A stretch of DNA of 9,431 bases, taken from positions 1-9,431 of the forward strand of contig JBBIRT010000123.1 in NCBI GenBank assembly GCA_037441725.1, read 5' to 3'. The notes under the pieces are model-generated. The model did no database searches. It saw only the letters and a list, made by a program, of their open reading frames with translations, and had not been told where the DNA came from. Source of the stretch: JBBIRT01 sp037441725. Lineage in GTDB: Bacteria; Desulfobacterota; BSN033; UBA1163. Position numbers and translations under genes: made by a program. Positions 8,100-9,431 of this stretch are shown in pieces; position 1 is the stretch's first letter; each line of letters opens with the position of its first letter.

Positions 8100-8146
8100 C
8101 AGGGGAAACTCCCCCTTGAAAAGGAGGCATGAACCAAATTAAATAA
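8100..8146 (+). promoter_or_regulatory. Leader between the CoA-transferase genes with alternative hairpins and a mini-ORF
   Basis: In the 85 bp gap, AGGGG (8101-8105) can pair with CCCCT (8112-8116). Alternatively CCCCCTT (8111-8117) can pair with the ribosome-site-like AAGGAGG (8121-8127) with one mismatch; the two pairings are mutually exclusive. The AAGGAGG is followed one base later by ATG at 8129, opening a five-codon frame (M-N-Q-I-K, TAA at 8144-8146), too close for efficient initiation. GGAGGC and ATGAACCA are shared with the leader at 7317-7336. A regulatory role is speculative; it may be the remnant of a duplicated start region. Confidence 0.25.
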
Positions 8147-8158
8147 CGGAGAGAAAGG

Positions 8159-8866
8159 ATGAAAATGAGGTTGGACGAACAGACCATTGCTATGCGCGTA
8201 GCAAAGGAGTTTCAAGACGGAATGGTCGTTAATTTAGGAGGAGGAATTCCCAGTCTGGCCTGTAACTTTGTGGCCGAGGGAAGAGAGGTCCTCTTCCATA
8301 CTGAGAATGGGGCATTGGGGTATGGTCCTACAGCCTCTACAGAGGAAGCAGATTGGAACCTCTTCAATGCAAGCTTTCAACCCATTACCCCCCTACCCGG
8401 GATGAGTTTTTTCAGCCATGACGAATCGTTTGCCATGATCAGAGGTGGACATATCGATATCAGTGTTCTTGGAGCACTTGAAGTCTCCGAAAAAGGCGAC
8501 CTCGCCAATTGGGCTATTGGGAACATGGCCGATTACAATGGAAATGTCGTTTCTTGGATTAAAACAGGAAGGTTTCCGCCAGGCATAGGCGGAGCAATGG
8601 ACCTTGCTGTAGGAGCAAAAAGAGTGATTGTGGCCATGATCCATACCACCAAAGAGAATAAACCCAAGATTGTTAAGGAATGCAAATATGAGTTGACTGC
8701 AAGGCGATGTGTCTCATTAATTGTTACGGATTTGTCTGTGATCGAAGTTACCCCTGATGGATTACTCCTCAAGGAAATAGCACCAGGTTTTACGCCAGAT
8801 GAAATCCAAGCCGTTACTGAACCTCCTTTAATCATTGCCAGGGATCTCAAAGAGATTGAGTTGTAA
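8159..8866 (+). CDS. 3-oxoacid CoA-transferase, subunit B
   Basis: This 235-residue class I CoA-transferase subunit B (AtoA/ScoB type) carries the catalytic glutamate: HTENGALGYG places E49 in the family's S/T-E-N-G motif, where the enzyme forms its glutamyl-CoA thioester. GGGIPSLACNF (27-37) matches G-x-G-x-P, GGAMDLAVGAKRVIVAM is a strong family block, and the ending (EIAPGFTPDEIQAVTEP) is complete. It should form the heteromer with subunit A and activate the beta-keto acid for thiolytic cleavage. GGAG at 8148-8151 gives 7-base spacing to ATG 8159; a second ATG two codons on (8165) is also possible with AAAGG at 8154-8158. The stop at 8864-8866 lies 1 bp before the likely DUF35 start, so the next gene is probably co-translated. 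Family assignment and catalytic competence are well supported; the specific substrate is not. Confidence 0.92.
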   Translation: MKMRLDEQTIAMRVAKEFQDGMVVNLGGGIPSLACNFVAEGREVLFHTENGALGYGPTASTEEADWNLFNASFQPITPLPGMSFFSHDESFAMIRGGHIDISVLGALEVSEKGDLANWAIGNMADYNGNVVSWIKTGRFPPGIGGAMDLAVGAKRVIVAMIHTTKENKPKIVKECKYELTARRCVSLIVTDLSVIEVTPDGLLLKEIAPGFTPDEIQAVTEPPLIIARDLKEIEL

Positions 8867-8867
8867 C

Positions 8868-9191
8868 ATGAAAAATAGAATCCACTTCAGAGAAGGTCTT
8901 ATTGAAGAAAAGTCTGGGAAATGGGTATTGGTGGGGGCCAGGTGCAAGCTATGTGGAAAGATCTTTTTCCCCAAAAGAGAAGTTTGTTTAAATTGTCTGT
9001 CCCATGACATGGAAAATTTAAACCTGAGCCAAACGGGTAAACTATATAGTTTTACGATTGTTCATATGGCCAGTGAACACTTTCCACCTCCTTACGTCAT
9101 TGGATGGATAGAACTCCCTGAGGGGATAAGAATCTTCAGCCCGATTCAGGGATGGAAAGAAAATCCTTTAAAAATAGGAATGACCATGTAG
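8868..9191 (+). CDS. Zn-ribbon/OB-fold (DUF35) protein, ended early by an in-frame amber codon
   Basis: As read, this is a 107-residue protein. An N-terminal rubredoxin-like zinc ribbon with C26-x2-C29 and C40-x2-C43 (RCKLCGKIFFPKREVCLNC) is followed by the start of an OB fold (TGKLYSFTIVH, PPPYVIGWIEL). Proteins of this family act as accessory subunits of thiolases and related acyl-CoA condensing enzymes, e.g. the BbsA/BbsB thiolase of anaerobic toluene degradation, so a thiolase downstream is expected. I chose ATG 8868, 1 bp after the CoA-transferase B stop; the same frame could start at TTG 8835, but that adds residues not typical of the family and overlaps the upstream gene. The chain stops at TAG 9189-9191 right after KIGMTM, where the OB fold normally continues; the missing part is intact in the same frame downstream. 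It is either a recent nonsense allele (pseudogene), a base error, or an amber read through. Confidence 0.8.
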   Translation: MKNRIHFREGLIEEKSGKWVLVGARCKLCGKIFFPKREVCLNCLSHDMENLNLSQTGKLYSFTIVHMASEHFPPPYVIGWIELPEGIRIFSPIQGWKENPLKIGMTM

Positions 9192-9281
9192 TTATCTATT
9201 GAAACACTCTGGAACGAAGGAGATAAGGAAGTGGTGGGATATACCTTTCGACCTTTTGCAATATCTAAGCAGGAAAAGTAA
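9189..9281 (+). pseudogene. In-frame continuation of the DUF35 OB-fold beyond the amber codon
   Basis: After TAG 9189-9191 the same frame stays open for 29 codons to TAA 9279-9281. It encodes LSIETLWNEGDKEVVG followed by YTFRPF, which closely resembles the usual end of DUF35 OB folds (a V-E-L-x-I/F strand, a short acidic loop, then Y-x-F-R-P). With this part the protein would be 137 residues counting the amber position, a normal family length. No frameshift is needed: one codon, probably an original GAG (Glu), separates the two halves. Confidence 0.7.
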
Positions 9282-9329
9282 TCCAGGGTTAAGATGACGG
9301 TTATGAAGCTCGTCTCATTTATCATCACA

Positions 9330-9371
9330 AAGGGTTAGGTCAAGCCATTAAGACCCCACCACCTAACCTTT
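9330..9371. repeat. Inverted repeat near the end of the window
   Basis: GGTTAGGT (9333-9340) and ACCTAACC (9361-9368) are perfect inverted copies separated by 20 bases. Adding a G-U pair and two A-U pairs outward gives an 11 bp stem (9330-9340 with 9361-9371). There is no following run of T, so it is not a standard intrinsic terminator. It lies in the 150 bases after the DUF35 frame (9282-9431) in which I recognise no gene. Confidence 0.4.
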
Positions 9372-9431
9372 GGACGATACAGGCATTAGTAAAGAAAAGT
9401 AATGCATCACTGAAGTAGGGAACCCTATTAG

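Noticed and set aside
8835..8867. TTG 8835 as the DUF35 start
   Set aside because: It would overlap the CoA-transferase B gene by 32 bases and add residues not typical of the family; ATG 8868 fits the compact junction.
1..9431. Wholesale reassignment of TAG as a sense codon
   Set aside because: Three genes end in TAG at normal C-termini followed by properly spaced starts, so TAG works as a stop; only context-dependent decoding at 9189 stays possible.
1..9431. tRNA, rRNA, CRISPR array, insertion sequence or attachment site
   Set aside because: No cloverleaf, no regularly spaced direct repeats, no transposase motifs or terminal repeats were seen on either strand.

Overview
The window holds one co-directional (+ strand) catabolic gene cluster, read as an ATP-dependent ketone (or ketone-like) carboxylase of the acetophenone/acetone carboxylase family followed by enzymes that activate and process its beta-keto acid product. 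The moderate GC content (mid-40s percent by eye), strong AAGGAGG-type ribosome sites, tight gene packing and the combination of an Apc-type carboxylase, a UroD/MtaA-like protein, a CoA-transferase and a DUF35 protein suggest an anaerobic bacterium, possibly an uncultured Desulfobacterota (sulfate-reducing or syntrophic) lineage. That placement is an inference from gene content only.

Layout: (1) 3-1682, a HyuA/ASKHA-fold subunit whose N-terminus is cut off by the window edge. (2) 1685-2041, a small four-cysteine protein resembling acetone/acetophenone carboxylase gamma subunits. (3) 2028-3011, a uroporphyrinogen-decarboxylase (UroD/MtaA) superfamily protein of unknown role. (4) 3091-5232, a second, complete HyuA-like subunit. 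(5) 5247-7316, a HyuB-like subunit. (6) and (7) 7336-8073 and 8159-8866, the two subunits of a class I 3-oxoacid CoA-transferase. (8) 8868-9191, a Zn-ribbon/OB-fold (DUF35) protein interrupted by an in-frame amber codon, its missing C-terminus continuing in the same frame to 9281. The last 150 bases hold no gene I can recognise.

Two HyuA-like chains, one HyuB-like chain and a small zinc-type chain match the alpha, alpha', beta and gamma subunits of the acetophenone carboxylase core better than the three-subunit acetone carboxylase. By analogy one HyuA-like chain would phosphorylate the ketone enolate and the other bicarbonate, and carboxylation would take place in the complex with the HyuB-like chain. 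The beta-keto acid would then receive CoA from a donor such as succinyl-CoA through the CoA-transferase. A thiolase, probably outside the window and possibly partnered by the DUF35 protein, would cleave it. The substrate cannot be read from the sequence.

The points most worth a second look are the UroD-like protein inside a carboxylase operon, the amber codon in the DUF35 gene, and the similar short leaders with mini-ORFs in front of both CoA-transferase genes.
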